A stretch of 64,000 bases of DNA from Bacilli bacterium. GTDB lineage: Bacteria > Bacillota_I > Bacilli_A > RF39 > UBA660. Every line of letters starts with the position of its first letter. Position 1 is the first letter of the stretch. The notes under the pieces are model-generated. The model searched no databases. It had not been told where the DNA came from and worked only from the letters and a program-made list of their open reading frames with translations. Shown here piece by piece: positions 15,731 through 24,704 of the stretch. Location of the stretch: contig JAFSEY010000010.1 of NCBI GenBank assembly GCA_017435485.1, positions 1 to 64,000 on the forward strand, given 5' to 3'. Position numbers and translations under genes: made by a program.

Positions 15731-15759
15731 ATCTTATCATATTAGATAATTTTAATCAA
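15731..15759 (-). promoter_or_regulatory. Promoter of tRNA-Ala
   Basis: TTGATT and TAAGAT with a 17-base spacer; TGA before the -10. Confidence 0.75.
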
Positions 15760-15768
15760 GTGTTTTTT

Positions 15769-15969
15769 TTACTTATTTGCAATTTTTACTAATTTTTTTT
15801 CAACTTCTTCAAGCGCTCTACCAAGTTCTCTTTTGTTTTGATACTCATTTTCCTTCATTTGATAATGACGAGTATCTAACATTTCTTTACTTCTTTTTGA
15901 AACAACATGAACAAGTTTATACTTTGAATCCACAATATTTAATATTTTATCAATTGATGGATATAACAT
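15769..15969 (-). CDS. rpoZ: RNA polymerase omega subunit
   Basis: A 66-residue protein starting MLYPSIDKILNIVDSKYKLVHVVSKRSKEM, the conserved N-terminus of Gram-positive omega, and ending with the ELGRALEEVEKKL helix. Omega helps assemble the beta' subunit. In Bacillus it follows gmk, which is absent here; the gene stands just upstream of tRNA-Ala and after the DUF2779 gene. ATG 15969 gives the family N-terminus and AAGGA lies about ten bases before it. Confidence 0.88.
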   Translation of the reverse strand: MLYPSIDKILNIVDSKYKLVHVVSKRSKEMLDTRHYQMKENEYQNKRELGRALEEVEKKLVKIANK

Positions 15970-16044
15970 TTTTATCACGTCCTTACACTATTATAATACT
16001 AAAAAACATGTAAAGCATTCAACAAAATCGTCAACATTTGACAA

Positions 16045-17916
16045 TTATTTTACTAATTTTCTTAATGCATCTAAAATTAAAACCATTGCCCATGTATCTT
16101 GCTTACAATAAATTCGTAATGCTTCATATTTTAAAGCAAATTCTTCTTTTGACATTTTGTCATAATTAGCGTACTCGACAATTGCTTCTGTTCCATTTTT
16201 TACGACCAAATTATCATATGATAAATCGGAAAAAACAGGAAGAGTTTTTTTTATGGAAAATGATCCACTCAAATTTTTATTATAATAATTAAACAATTTT
16301 GCTCTTTCTTCATCATAACCCAAATCTTTATAAATATCAGATTTAGTATTAATAATCCATAATAAATCAAAACCACGATCATAAAGTTTCATTAAAGGTT
16401 CTTTATACTGAGGAAATATTTTAGCCATTTCCTTTATTCTGCCTTTTTCAAAAGCAACATTTTGAGCAAATAAAGTCCCTTGATCAGGATCCATTAATTC
16501 AATCATCTTTTTAATCATTTCTTCTCTTTGATCTGATAAATCACTATTTAGAAAAACATAATTATCTTTATCAAAATCACAAACACCAGGTTCTCTTTCA
16601 ATATGCAAGCTAAACTCAAACGGCGATTGAATATAAGGCCACTCTCCTTTAAATCTTGGCATTGGACAAGGGAAAGTTTCAAAATCCAAATGATAAATAG
16701 GATATTTTAAAAGTTTTAAACCAGCTGCAATTTTTTCTTTATCTATGTATTCATGAGAAAAAGTAAGACAATCTCTTTGAATTTTATGAGCAGGATTAAC
16801 AATCCAACTTTCCGGAATGCTTAGCATATCAATATATCCTTTATTAATTAAGTCAAGTCCTTTAATTCGTTCTCCAAATTCATTCTTAAAGCCAAAGCCA
16901 TTATGAATATAATTTAAAGATGAGTTTTTCTTTGGAATACATTTACCACATATAGGTGCAAAATATTTACAACAACTTTGTTTTTTATATCCGCACCACT
17001 TGCCTAAATCGCATTCTTTAATCTGAGAATTTTTAATGTTATTTTCTAATTTAATTGCATCTTGTAAAATTATTTTTTGAAATTCTTCCGTAATTTTAGT
17101 CATATCAAAAAAAACAACTATTTCTTCTCCATCTAAAGATTTATTATAAACAGCTTTACCATCAATATAAGTTCCATCAAAAATATAAGAACCATTTAAT
17201 ACCGCTAAATAATATTTAGTATTTTTTAATGCTTCTAAATTATTACTTTCGTTATATTCCCCTTCAATTATAAAACGTTGTACAGCTAAATCATAAATAT
17301 AACTTCCTACACCATAACGATCAAATAGTTTTTCTCTTTGTTTATAGTATTTATCTAAAGGCATCTCACTTTCAATATCGTAACCTTCAATATCCTCTTT
17401 TAAATAATAAGTATTATCTATTTTAGCAAAAATTGAATATTTATCTTGTTTAGGATGATTAGCTTTTAAATCAACATACTTACGATTAGTTGTCGCCTTA
17501 ACTTCAATTATATTTGTCTTATTTTCTGATTCATTATAAACATCAATATAACAAAGATATTTAAGTCCGTTGCGATTAAAATCAAAACATTCTTGATCTT
17601 TAGTTTTATAAGCATACTTTGTATTACCACCAAAATATTTTTCTACCAATAAACCGGCTTGAATTTCTACTTCATTGTAGTAAGGCATCATTGCTTCTAA
17701 TTGAATATTTTTTTTATCAACTAAATCAATCTCTTCTTCATCTTCACCAATTTCATACATTGCACCTATGATCTCAGCCAGTTGTTCTTCTTTTTCTTCT
17801 TTTTTATATTCATCATAAGAAATATCAGCATCCAGGCGATCTTTTTTTACTTGATCTAACGAAAAATATCTAGCACACCTTGTATAATTAATAAAATTTG
17901 TCTTTGTAATAGCCAT
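16045..17916 (-). CDS. DUF2779 nuclease-like protein
   Basis: A 623-residue protein with a two-nuclease layout. Residues 1-290 resemble a Cas4/RecB-type PD-(D/E)xK fold (TKTNFINYTRCARYFSLDQ at the start, NIIEVKATTNRKYVDLK for the Glu-x-Lys pair). A Cys cluster around residues 305-330 (CDLGKWCGYKKQSCCKYFAPICGKC split over several short spans) could hold an iron-sulphur cluster or zinc. Residues 380-623 are the DUF2779 part with DEDD exonuclease-type acids (YHLDFETF, AQNVAFEKGRI, YCKQDTWAM). Biological role unknown; repair or defence has been guessed for such proteins. Two bases separate it from the prepilin gene upstream. Confidence 0.8.
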   Translation of the reverse strand: MAITKTNFINYTRCARYFSLDQVKKDRLDADISYDEYKKEEKEEQLAEIIGAMYEIGEDEEEIDLVDKKNIQLEAMMPYYNEVEIQAGLLVEKYFGGNTKYAYKTKDQECFDFNRNGLKYLCYIDVYNESENKTNIIEVKATTNRKYVDLKANHPKQDKYSIFAKIDNTYYLKEDIEGYDIESEMPLDKYYKQREKLFDRYGVGSYIYDLAVQRFIIEGEYNESNNLEALKNTKYYLAVLNGSYIFDGTYIDGKAVYNKSLDGEEIVVFFDMTKITEEFQKIILQDAIKLENNIKNSQIKECDLGKWCGYKKQSCCKYFAPICGKCIPKKNSSLNYIHNGFGFKNEFGERIKGLDLINKGYIDMLSIPESWIVNPAHKIQRDCLTFSHEYIDKEKIAAGLKLLKYPIYHLDFETFPCPMPRFKGEWPYIQSPFEFSLHIEREPGVCDFDKDNYVFLNSDLSDQREEMIKKMIELMDPDQGTLFAQNVAFEKGRIKEMAKIFPQYKEPLMKLYDRGFDLLWIINTKSDIYKDLGYDEERAKLFNYYNKNLSGSFSIKKTLPVFSDLSYDNLVVKNGTEAIVEYANYDKMSKEEFALKYEALRIYCKQDTWAMVLILDALRKLVK

Positions 17917-17918
17917 TA

Positions 17919-18281
17919 TTATTCCTTATTTAATAAACTAGCAGTAACATTTTCACCATCATAAGATATTTTTATTTTCCGTTCTAATAAATCTTCACAG
18001 CCTAAAACTTTATTATCTTCTTCTGCTAACAAATATTTTGCTTCCACTAAATTATTTACATCCATATAATATTCTTGTTTTTCTTCAAACAATTTCAAAT
18101 TTTTCTCACCATATAATTTAGCTTGCTTTTCAATTATCATAAAAGCATTTTCCTCAACCGAGATTGTTTCGTCGTTATCAAAGGCATATGAAACCCTATT
18201 TATTGAAACAATCGCAAACACCCCAATAACTAGACTTAATACAACCATTTCCAACATTGTATAACCATTTCTATTTTTCAT
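17919..18281 (-). CDS. Prepilin-like protein
   Basis: A roughly 120-residue protein with a class III signal: NGYTMLEMVVLSLVIGVFAI, with the predicted cleavage after Gly and Glu at +5, followed by one hydrophobic helix and a soluble part of about 85 residues. This is the form of ComG/GspG pseudopilins. ATG 18281 with GGTGGTAAG upstream is preferred to the in-frame upstream start. No pilus ATPase, peptidase or inner membrane protein is nearby. It is in an apparent operon with the deacetylase-like gene and DUF2779. Confidence 0.78.
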   Translation of the reverse strand: MKNRNGYTMLEMVVLSLVIGVFAIVSINRVSYAFDNDETISVEENAFMIIEKQAKLYGEKNLKLFEEKQEYYMDVNNLVEAKYLLAEEDNKVLGCEDLLERKIKISYDGENVTASLLNKE

Positions 18282-18316
18282 TCTTACCACCATACTGATT
18301 ATAACACAAATACAAT

Positions 18317-19102
18317 TTATACTCCATTATTATTTTCACTTATCATCTCACTTAAATTAATAATTGCTAAATCACGATATTGAATTTCTTTTAATAATAA
18401 TTTTAGATTTTCTAAACTGATACCACTATCGATTAACAAAATATCTCCACTAGAAATATTTCTTTTATAGTTTAATATGGATTGATTACTAATTTTATGG
18501 GTAGGTTTTACTAAATATTTTTCATTTTTTAAACAAATATCATTATTAAGTTCATTTATAATACAAATATTTTTATTGCTATTATTACTATTTAGCAAGC
18601 GTTCTAAGGCATCAAAATTTTCTACTTCATCGTTTATAAGTTCAAAATAATCACTTTTTATATAATTATTAATGGTAATTAATATATTGGCTTTAATATT
18701 ATTTTGCTTTAAATATTCTGTTAATTCATTTTCTTTTTCAAATATCAAACTAATACTTTTCTTGGCTTTATTACCTCTAATAATTATTTTGTCTTTATTA
18801 TCTTCTAAAGATATTTTAGGTTCTATTTCTTTATAAACTAAATAATAATCATTAAATACTCCTAAAGATTTCATTTTAGAAAAACTAGAATTTTTATCTA
18901 CTTCTAAACCATTTAATCCCGGCACAATTGTATCATCAATAATAGTAGCACTTACACTATCGACTTTATTAGTTTCACTATTCTCAACTATTTCCTGCAT
19001 TAAACTACTTTTAGATTGCATTATTAAAGCAATTTTTTCTGTATAATAAAAACTAAATATTGTTAAACAAAATAATCCAAGAAATTTATATATTTTTTTC
19101 AC
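18317..19102 (-). CDS. Membrane-anchored protein resembling degenerate polysaccharide deacetylases
   Basis: A 261-residue protein with one N-terminal membrane segment (residues 5-24) and an extracellular part. PGLNGLEVDKNSSFSKMKSLG and the later KISLEDNKDKIIIRGNKAKKSISLIFE recall the N-terminal region of NodB-type deacetylases found in Bacillota. The catalytic D-D and H-x3-H motifs of that fold are not visible, so enzymatic activity is doubtful. It precedes the prepilin-like gene by 23 bases. Assignment rests on remembered family patterns and is weak. Confidence 0.45.
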   Translation of the reverse strand: MKKIYKFLGLFCLTIFSFYYTEKIALIMQSKSSLMQEIVENSETNKVDSVSATIIDDTIVPGLNGLEVDKNSSFSKMKSLGVFNDYYLVYKEIEPKISLEDNKDKIIIRGNKAKKSISLIFEKENELTEYLKQNNIKANILITINNYIKSDYFELINDEVENFDALERLLNSNNSNKNICIINELNNDICLKNEKYLVKPTHKISNQSILNYKRNISSGDILLIDSGISLENLKLLLKEIQYRDLAIINLSEMISENNNGV

Positions 19103-19154
19103 TCATTATTCACCTAATTAAATATATGAAAAAAAGTTCACTTTATAATGAACT

Positions 19155-19511
19155 TTAACCAATTTTATTCTTAATTAATTTTGCACACTTTTTAGGATCT
19201 TCTAACAAGATATCATAAACCATTTTATTTTTCTTAAGTTCATCTAAAAAGATAACTTCTTCTTTTGTTAATGCTTTAAAAGGAATTTCCTCATCTTCAA
19301 CAACTTTGATAATTTTATCACTTCCCAATAGATAATCAGCATTAACGCCAAATATTTGAATAAAATCAATAATTGTTTCCGACTTAGGTGATCTGGTTTC
19401 ATTTTCATAGCAACTAATTGAAGCTTTACTAACTCCTACAATTTCGGCTAACTCATCTTGAGTTAAACCCTTATCCAATCTTAATTTTCTTAATCTATCA
19501 CCCTTAATCAT
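19155..19511 (-). CDS. XRE family transcriptional regulator
   Basis: A 118-residue protein with an N-terminal helix-turn-helix of the Cro/cI type (GDRLRKLRLDKGLTQDELAEIVGVSKASISCYENETRSPKSETI) and a charged C-terminal part of 55 residues with no known domain. Start 19511 is preceded by GGTGATAA. It is transcribed away from another small HTH gene at 19619; the 107-base gap holds TATACT and GATATAAT -10 elements and short inverted repeats that could be operators for both. Confidence 0.88.
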   Translation of the reverse strand: MIKGDRLRKLRLDKGLTQDELAEIVGVSKASISCYENETRSPKSETIIDFIQIFGVNADYLLGSDKIIKVVEDEEIPFKALTKEEVIFLDELKKNKMVYDILLEDPKKCAKLIKNKIG

Positions 19512-19618
19512 ATTTATCACCACGATTTTAGTATAGACAAATTGTAAACAAATATGGCATTATTCTACTTTTAGTAGACTAAAAGCGGAATTAAAGATAT
19601 AATTTAATTGTGATTAGA

Positions 19619-19801
19619 ATGAATAAACTAAAAGAATTAAGAATTAAAAATAAATTAACAATAGAAAAAATGGCAAAGTTAGTTAATATATCCTATACAT
19701 ATTATTGGCAAATAGAAAATAACAAAAGAAATCTTTATTACTCTATGGCTATAAAGATTTCTAAAGTTTTTAATTTAAAACCAGATGATATTTTTTATTA
19801 A
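19619..19801 (+). CDS. Miniature XRE-type HTH protein
   Basis: Only 60 residues, almost entirely a helix-turn-helix: MNKLKELRIKNKLTIEKMAK, then YTYYWQIENNKRNLYYSMA and KPDDIFY. It is a clear paralogue of the protein at 31569-31781 (both share YYWQIEN, RNLYY, MKPDE/KPDDxFY). TATAAT precedes it by about 20 bases; the ribosome site is weak, so a near-leaderless message is possible. Probably a small DNA-binding repressor. Confidence 0.75.
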   Translation: MNKLKELRIKNKLTIEKMAKLVNISYTYYWQIENNKRNLYYSMAIKISKVFNLKPDDIFY

Positions 19802-19824
19802 AATCTATAAAAATATTTACTCCG

Positions 19825-20154
19825 TTATTCATCTGCTTTCTTACTAGATAAAAAAGTAACCTTCTCTGCAATAACATCAGTAACATATTTTACTTCGCCC
19901 TCTTTTTCATAAGATGACGATTGTAAACGCCCTTTTATACCAACAATATCTCCTTTGTGACAATACTCACTTGTGCTAGAAGCAACTCCGTTCCATAAAA
20001 TACATCTTATAAAATCAGATTCATAAATTCCTTCTGGATTTTTATAGCTTCGCGGAATTGCCACACATACCGTGGTTTTTTTCTTCCCACTTTCGGTATT
20101 TATAACTTCCGGATCAGCCGTTAGTCGACCTACAATAACTACTTGATTTAACAT
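19825..20154 (-). CDS. ssb: Single-stranded DNA-binding protein, short form
   Basis: A 109-residue OB fold (MLNQVVIVGRLTADPEV, FIRCILWNGVASSTSEYCHKGD, GIKGRLQSSSYEKEG). The Gly-rich linker and acidic C-terminal tip (D-D-D-x-P-F) of full-length SSB are missing, as in SsbB and phage or plasmid forms, so it may not recruit repair partners. It is not next to rpsF and rpsR, the usual place of the main ssb gene, so it is probably an accessory copy. Confidence 0.9.
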   Translation of the reverse strand: MLNQVVIVGRLTADPEVINTESGKKKTTVCVAIPRSYKNPEGIYESDFIRCILWNGVASSTSEYCHKGDIVGIKGRLQSSSYEKEGEVKYVTDVIAEKVTFLSSKKADE

Positions 20155-20262
20155 ATTTTCTCTCCTTTCAAAAACACTATAACAAGGAAAAGATTTTTGG
20201 TCAAAAAGCTATAATTCAATTATTGGATAATCAAATATTAGAAGAAAAAGAAAATATTAAAC

Positions 20263-20308
20263 AAAAAAATAAAGAAATCATTATTCTAAAACAACAATTT
20301 CTTTATTT
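20263..20308 (-). terminator. Terminator of sufB
   Basis: A perfect 12-bp stem (AAATAAAGAAAT / ATTTCTTTATTT) with an 18-base loop, then a T run on the minus strand, between sufB and ssb. Confidence 0.85.
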
Positions 20309-20316
20309 TATTAAAA

Positions 20317-21603
20317 TTAATATTTTAATAAACGATTTAATTCTACAGCATATTCTAAAGGTAATTCTTTTTTAAAATCATTTATAAATCCCATAATTAA
20401 AAGTTCTTTGGCTTTCTCTTCATCAAGCCCTTTACTCATCAAATAAAATAATTTTTCAGCACTCAATTTTGACACAGTTGCTTCATGCTCAATTAAAGAA
20501 CTACTATTTTCCAATATATTTTTAGGATAAGTATTACTTATAGAATTATCATCTAAAATCAAAGTATCGCACTTTATAAAAGCTTTACTATTTGTTGCAT
20601 TTTTCGTAATTCGCGTAGTTCCTCTATAATTACTTTCTCCACCATTTTCAGCAATACTTTTACTAATAATATTACTTTTGGTATTTTTCCCTAAATGAAT
20701 CATTTTAGCTCCAGCATCTAACACTTGATGAGATTTGGCATAAGCAATACTAATTGAACTGCCTTTCGAATTATCTCCCTGTAATATACAAGATGGATAT
20801 TTCATAGTCAACTTGCTACCGACATTGCCATCAACCCAACTCATCTGACCATTTTCAGCTACAATAGCTCTTTTTGTAACTAAATTAAAAACATCTTTTG
20901 ACCAATTTTGAATTGTTGAATAACGCATCGTAGCATTCTTTCCCACAAATATTTCAACAACTCCAGCATGCAAAGAGTTAACTAAATGAGTTAGGGCGGT
21001 ACACCCTTCAATATACTCTAAAGAACTATCATCATCCACAATTATAATTGTTCTTTCAAATTGACCAAGAGCAGCTGTATCAATTCGAAAATAGCTTTGT
21101 AATGGACGATCTAATTTGGTTTTTGGCGGGATATAAATAAAAGAACCACCACTCCACACTGCACCATTTAATGCCGTATATTTATTCTCATCATACTTTA
21201 CTAAAGCATTAAAATATTTTTTAAAAAGTTCGGGATATTTTTGTAAAGCTTCATCAGTACTCAAAAAGATAACACCATTCGCAAATTTGTTTTTATGGTA
21301 AACAACCTCACTCTCATATTGATTAGTAACGCCTCCTAAATAATCTTGTTCAGCTTTAATAACACCTAAATCACAAAATGTCTTTTTGACATTAGCATCT
21401 ACCTTTTCCCAATCATCTACCCCATCTTGGATTTTTTTATAATACAATATTTCATCAAAATCTATGTCAATTTGAGGACCAAATTCTGGATTATCTAATT
21501 CTTGGAATTTTCGAAAAGATTGCAAGCGAAAATCGCGCATCCACTCTGGTTCGTTTTTTTCTTTAGATAATTTAATAATAAATTCTTCAGCTAATTTTTT
21601 CAT
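20317..21603 (-). CDS. sufB: Fe-S cluster assembly scaffold SufB
   Basis: A 428-residue SufB/SufD family protein (EPEWMRDFRLQSFRKF at the start, GAVWSGGSFIYIPP, YIEGCTALTHLVNSLHAGVVEIFVG, GGESNYRGTTRI and the terminal SAEKLFYLMSKGLDEEKAKELLIMGFI). The length is a little below the usual 465, and the region around the YIEGC motif marks it as SufB rather than SufD. It would form the scaffold with SufC and SufD. None of sufC, sufD, sufS or sufU is beside it and the next gene upstream is on the other strand, so it is transcribed alone. Confidence 0.9.
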   Translation of the reverse strand: MKKLAEEFIIKLSKEKNEPEWMRDFRLQSFRKFQELDNPEFGPQIDIDFDEILYYKKIQDGVDDWEKVDANVKKTFCDLGVIKAEQDYLGGVTNQYESEVVYHKNKFANGVIFLSTDEALQKYPELFKKYFNALVKYDENKYTALNGAVWSGGSFIYIPPKTKLDRPLQSYFRIDTAALGQFERTIIIVDDDSSLEYIEGCTALTHLVNSLHAGVVEIFVGKNATMRYSTIQNWSKDVFNLVTKRAIVAENGQMSWVDGNVGSKLTMKYPSCILQGDNSKGSSISIAYAKSHQVLDAGAKMIHLGKNTKSNIISKSIAENGGESNYRGTTRITKNATNSKAFIKCDTLILDDNSISNTYPKNILENSSSLIEHEATVSKLSAEKLFYLMSKGLDEEKAKELLIMGFINDFKKELPLEYAVELNRLLKY

Positions 21604-21709
21604 AAATATTATCCCTTTGCTAATTTATATCATACAATATTATTTCAATTAAAACAATTGTAATATTTTAAGTTTTTTGATATCATTAATTAAGATAGAG
21701 GTGAATCTA

Positions 21710-22480
21710 ATGGCAATTGAAACTTTAAACCACATGATATATCAAAGACATATCAAAAACAATCCTAATTTAGGTGCTATTGAGTATGATAATGATTGCC
21801 TATATTTAGCTAACCCCACATTTAAAAAAGTTGTTTTTACTTCAACTAACGATTTAAGCTCTATTCCTACTGAATGTTTTAATATAAAATCACCTGAAAT
21901 TTTTTTAGATGTAATTGAGCTTAACTTAAAAACAGAGTTAGAATATGATTTTTTCAAAGCAAAAGATATCGAACTAGAAAAAAAATCAGGCAAAGAGATA
22001 TTTACACTTTATTTTATGCCGATCAGAAATATCTTAAATAAGCAAGAAATAAATAAACAAGATATTATAGATATCCGTAATTTCTTTGAAGAATATAACA
22101 AACTAATTTTATATAATGGTTATTTATCTGAAAATGCTTTAAATAAATTAAAAGAAATGTCAAGCATTTTAAACTGGACTTTAAAAGCAGAAAATTATAT
22201 TGAAAATAACTATGCTCAGCAATTATTAAGACAGTATATTAACAAACTAAATAATAATGAATATGCTACTTTTAATCAAATTGAAAGTGATGATCTAGGT
22301 AATAATTCTCAAACAAATGAAAAAGGATTAGCTCGCATGAGAATTAATCCTTTGTTCCCATCTTCTTCTTGCGACGAAGAACCAATTTTCCAAAGTAAAA
22401 CTGGATTTTTAAGCTTTGCTGCTCTTATTTATATTATTTTTAACATACTTGTTATGTTAGTTACAATAGCTATCAAATAA
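21710..22480 (+). CDS. Uncharacterised tail-anchored protein
   Basis: About 256 residues. I do not recognise the family. The soluble N-terminal part (to about residue 225) is acidic and mostly alternating strand and helix, with a Ser/Asn-rich stretch near residue 205 (SDDLGNNSQTNEKG). A single membrane helix lies at the very end (SFAALIYIIFNILVMLVTIAI), so it is probably anchored by its tail. Start 21710 (MAIETLNHM) is chosen for the GAGGTG site upstream. It converges with the gene at 22481, whose stop codon touches its own. Confidence 0.6.
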   Translation: MAIETLNHMIYQRHIKNNPNLGAIEYDNDCLYLANPTFKKVVFTSTNDLSSIPTECFNIKSPEIFLDVIELNLKTELEYDFFKAKDIELEKKSGKEIFTLYFMPIRNILNKQEINKQDIIDIRNFFEEYNKLILYNGYLSENALNKLKEMSSILNWTLKAENYIENNYAQQLLRQYINKLNNNEYATFNQIESDDLGNNSQTNEKGLARMRINPLFPSSSCDEEPIFQSKTGFLSFAALIYIIFNILVMLVTIAIK

Positions 22481-23446
22481 TTAGCTATTTTTTTTACGGA
22501 ATAATTTATCAACTAATTTATTATTTATCAATAAATTACTTAAATTTTCCTTTTCTTCTATTTCTTCTATTAATGATTTCGTTTTATCATTTTGATAATC
22601 ACTTTCTAAAACACTATAAAAGTATAAATCTCCTTTTTCAAAATCATTAATAGAGTAACAATATTTAGCTATCAATAATTTTAATATATTAATTTGATAA
22701 ACATCTAATTCAAATTGTAAGCATGCTATTTCAAAATTAACTCCTGTATTAGCATAAAAATCAAAAATATTTCCAATTAATTCATTTTGCTTTTCAATAC
22801 ATTTGTTTAATAATATTTTTAAAATATTAATTTTTGATTTACTTAATATTGAGTCAACAAAATTACAATCTAATTCTAATTGTTCTAATTGATTTAAAGC
22901 TAATCTAAAATTATGTTCTTGGCAATCTGTTTTTATTTCATTCAATCCTTCTAATAAATCTTCAAACGAAATAATATCTTCTACAGCACGTATTTTATTT
23001 CCTAATAAATAATTAAGCAATATATAACAGATTTGATTGAAAAAACATTTTCTTTTACCTATTTTTTTAAAATATTCATAGGCATTAGCAAAATCTTCTT
23101 TAGAAATATATAATTTAAACATTTGATAACATATACACTCATAATCAACAACAACTAAGTAATGTTTTGATTTACTTGATAATTGCATCAATTCTTTTAA
23201 AGACATAAATAGCTCTAAAGCTTGGTCAACATATTCCGTATGACTTAATTTTTTAGCATACAAATATAAATGTTCAGGAGATACTCCATACTCACCCTTT
23301 ATTCTCCTTTGTAAAATCTTTTTATTTAATAAAGTAGAAATAGAATTATTATTAATACCATATTTCATTAATATTTGGGCATTTAATTTTAGACTATCAT
23401 TTTCTTTAATACAAATAAACAATTTTTTTATTACGTTAAATTCCAT
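22481..23446 (-). CDS. Uncharacterised helical-repeat protein
   Basis: A 321-residue, mostly helical protein with no membrane segment. The first 75 residues could be a DNA-binding-like domain (ISTLLNKKILQRRIKGEYGVSPEHLYLYAKKL), followed by a series of 30-40 residue helical pairs of the TPR/SEL1 type (VDQALELFMSLKELMQL, FANAYEYFKKIGKRKCFF, NFRLALNQLEQLELD). The organisation recalls Rgg/PlcR-like peptide-sensing regulators, but I do not see a convincing helix-turn-helix, so that stays a guess. Confidence 0.5.
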   Translation of the reverse strand: MEFNVIKKLFICIKENDSLKLNAQILMKYGINNNSISTLLNKKILQRRIKGEYGVSPEHLYLYAKKLSHTEYVDQALELFMSLKELMQLSSKSKHYLVVVDYECICYQMFKLYISKEDFANAYEYFKKIGKRKCFFNQICYILLNYLLGNKIRAVEDIISFEDLLEGLNEIKTDCQEHNFRLALNQLEQLELDCNFVDSILSKSKINILKILLNKCIEKQNELIGNIFDFYANTGVNFEIACLQFELDVYQINILKLLIAKYCYSINDFEKGDLYFYSVLESDYQNDKTKSLIEEIEEKENLSNLLINNKLVDKLFRKKNS

Positions 23447-23501
23447 TATTAAACCACCTTTGGTAATAATTAGTATATCAGATATTTAATGTTTATCAAA
23501 G

Positions 23502-23522
23502 AAAAAGAGACTATTTAGCCTC
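23502..23522 (-). terminator. Terminator of spoVS
   Basis: GAGGCTA / TAGTCTC stem overlapping the stop codon, followed by a T run on the minus strand. Confidence 0.7.
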
Positions 23523-23765
23523 TACAATTAATTTTATAGCAGTTTTTTGTTCACCATTAATAACAATATCGTTAAATGCTGGAATAACTACTAAGTTTTC
23601 ACCACTAGGAGCTACAAACCCTCTTGTAATAGCTATGGCTTTTATTGCTTGATTCAAAGAGCCAGCACCAATAGTTTGGATTTCCACAACTTTCTTTTCT
23701 CTAAACATATTGGCAATTGCTCCAGCAACTTTACTTGGATTTGATTTGCTTGAAACCTTTAACAT
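23511..23765 (-). CDS. spoVS: Stage V sporulation protein S family protein
   Basis: An 84-residue protein that matches SpoVS along its whole length: LKVSSKSNPSKVAGAIANM, VEIQTIGAGSLNQAIKAIAITRGFVAPSGENL, IPAFNDIVINGEQKTAIKLIVE. SpoVS is an Alba-like nucleic-acid-binding fold also found in non-spore-formers such as Thermus. Start 23765 is chosen since AAAGGAGG lies just upstream and the family begins here. No other spore-coat or stage II-IV gene is visible, only the SpoVIF-like protein at 31283. Confidence 0.95.
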   Translation of the reverse strand: MLKVSSKSNPSKVAGAIANMFREKKVVEIQTIGAGSLNQAIKAIAITRGFVAPSGENLVVIPAFNDIVINGEQKTAIKLIVEAK

Positions 23766-23824
23766 ATTATTTCCTCCTTTTATTAGTACATTAAAGTATA
23801 TGAAGTTGTACAAAAAAAATGAAG

Positions 23825-24700
23825 TTATTTCTTCATTTTCTCCCATCTTGCATAAATACCACAAGGTAATATTAAATTACCATTTTCCATTTTAATTCCT
23901 AGTTCATCACTAGAAATAATTCCTTCACATTTTTTGTTTACAGTCATATATAAAATATCTTCTAAAACAGTTTTAGATAAACCGGTTGTATAAGAATTAA
24001 TAATAAATAATAACGGATCATTAGAAAGGAGTTCTGTACATAAATTAACTAATTCATATAAACTATCTTCGATATTCCAAACTTCACTTTTACTTCCTCT
24101 TCCAAAACTTGGCGGATCCATCAATATAATATCGTATTTATTTTCTCTTCTAATTTCTCTTTTAACAAATTTCATACAATCATCAATCAGCAAACGAATA
24201 TTTCTATCTTCTAGATGACAAGACTTAACATTTTCTTTAGCCCATTCAACCATTCCTTTAGAAGCATCTACATGAACAACATCGGCATTTTCTTTTAAAG
24301 CAGCCATACTTGCCGCCCCGGTATACGCAAATAAGTTAAGGACTTTTACTTTACGATTAGCACTTTTTATAGTTTCTCTTATAACATTCCAATTATAAGC
24401 TTGCTCAGGAAATAAACCAGTATGTTTAAATCCCATTAATTTTAAATTAAAAGTTAAATCTTGATAATGAATTTGCCATGCATTTTTAAGGCGTGGATTT
24501 TTAATATCCCACATTCCTCCACCAGTTTTACTTCGCGTATAAATGGCATCAATATTATTCCATAATTCTGGTTTTTGTTTGTCTTTCCATATTATTTGGG
24601 GATCTGGTCTTAATAGTTTAATTCCGTTCCAACTTTCTAATTTCATCCCATTAGCCATATCTAAAAGCTGATATTCTTTAAAATCATCAACACATTTCAT
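23825..24700 (-). CDS. RlmI-like SAM-dependent RNA methyltransferase
   Basis: A 291-residue class I methyltransferase. The SAM-binding motif is KVLNLFAYTGAASMAALKEN at about residue 140, with VVHVDASKGMVEWAKEN (acidic end of strand 2), LLIDDCMKFV and DIILMDPPSFGRGSKSE (motif IV, D-P-P-S-F). This layout matches the RlmI/RlmK type enzymes acting on 23S rRNA; the N-terminal PUA domain of RlmI is missing, so the substrate is unclear. It is followed, in the same direction, by spoVS; the membrane gene and uppS lie just upstream. Confidence 0.85.
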   Translation of the reverse strand: MKCVDDFKEYQLLDMANGMKLESWNGIKLLRPDPQIIWKDKQKPELWNNIDAIYTRSKTGGGMWDIKNPRLKNAWQIHYQDLTFNLKLMGFKHTGLFPEQAYNWNVIRETIKSANRKVKVLNLFAYTGAASMAALKENADVVHVDASKGMVEWAKENVKSCHLEDRNIRLLIDDCMKFVKREIRRENKYDIILMDPPSFGRGSKSEVWNIEDSLYELVNLCTELLSNDPLLFIINSYTTGLSKTVLEDILYMTVNKKCEGIISSDELGIKMENGNLILPCGIYARWEKMKK

Positions 24701-24704
24701 ACTG

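Noticed and set aside
20155-20262. Short open frame on the plus strand with a coiled-coil look (LLDNQILEEKEN)
   Set aside because: It has no start with ribosome site, is embedded in the sufB terminator region and the composition follows the A-rich DNA.
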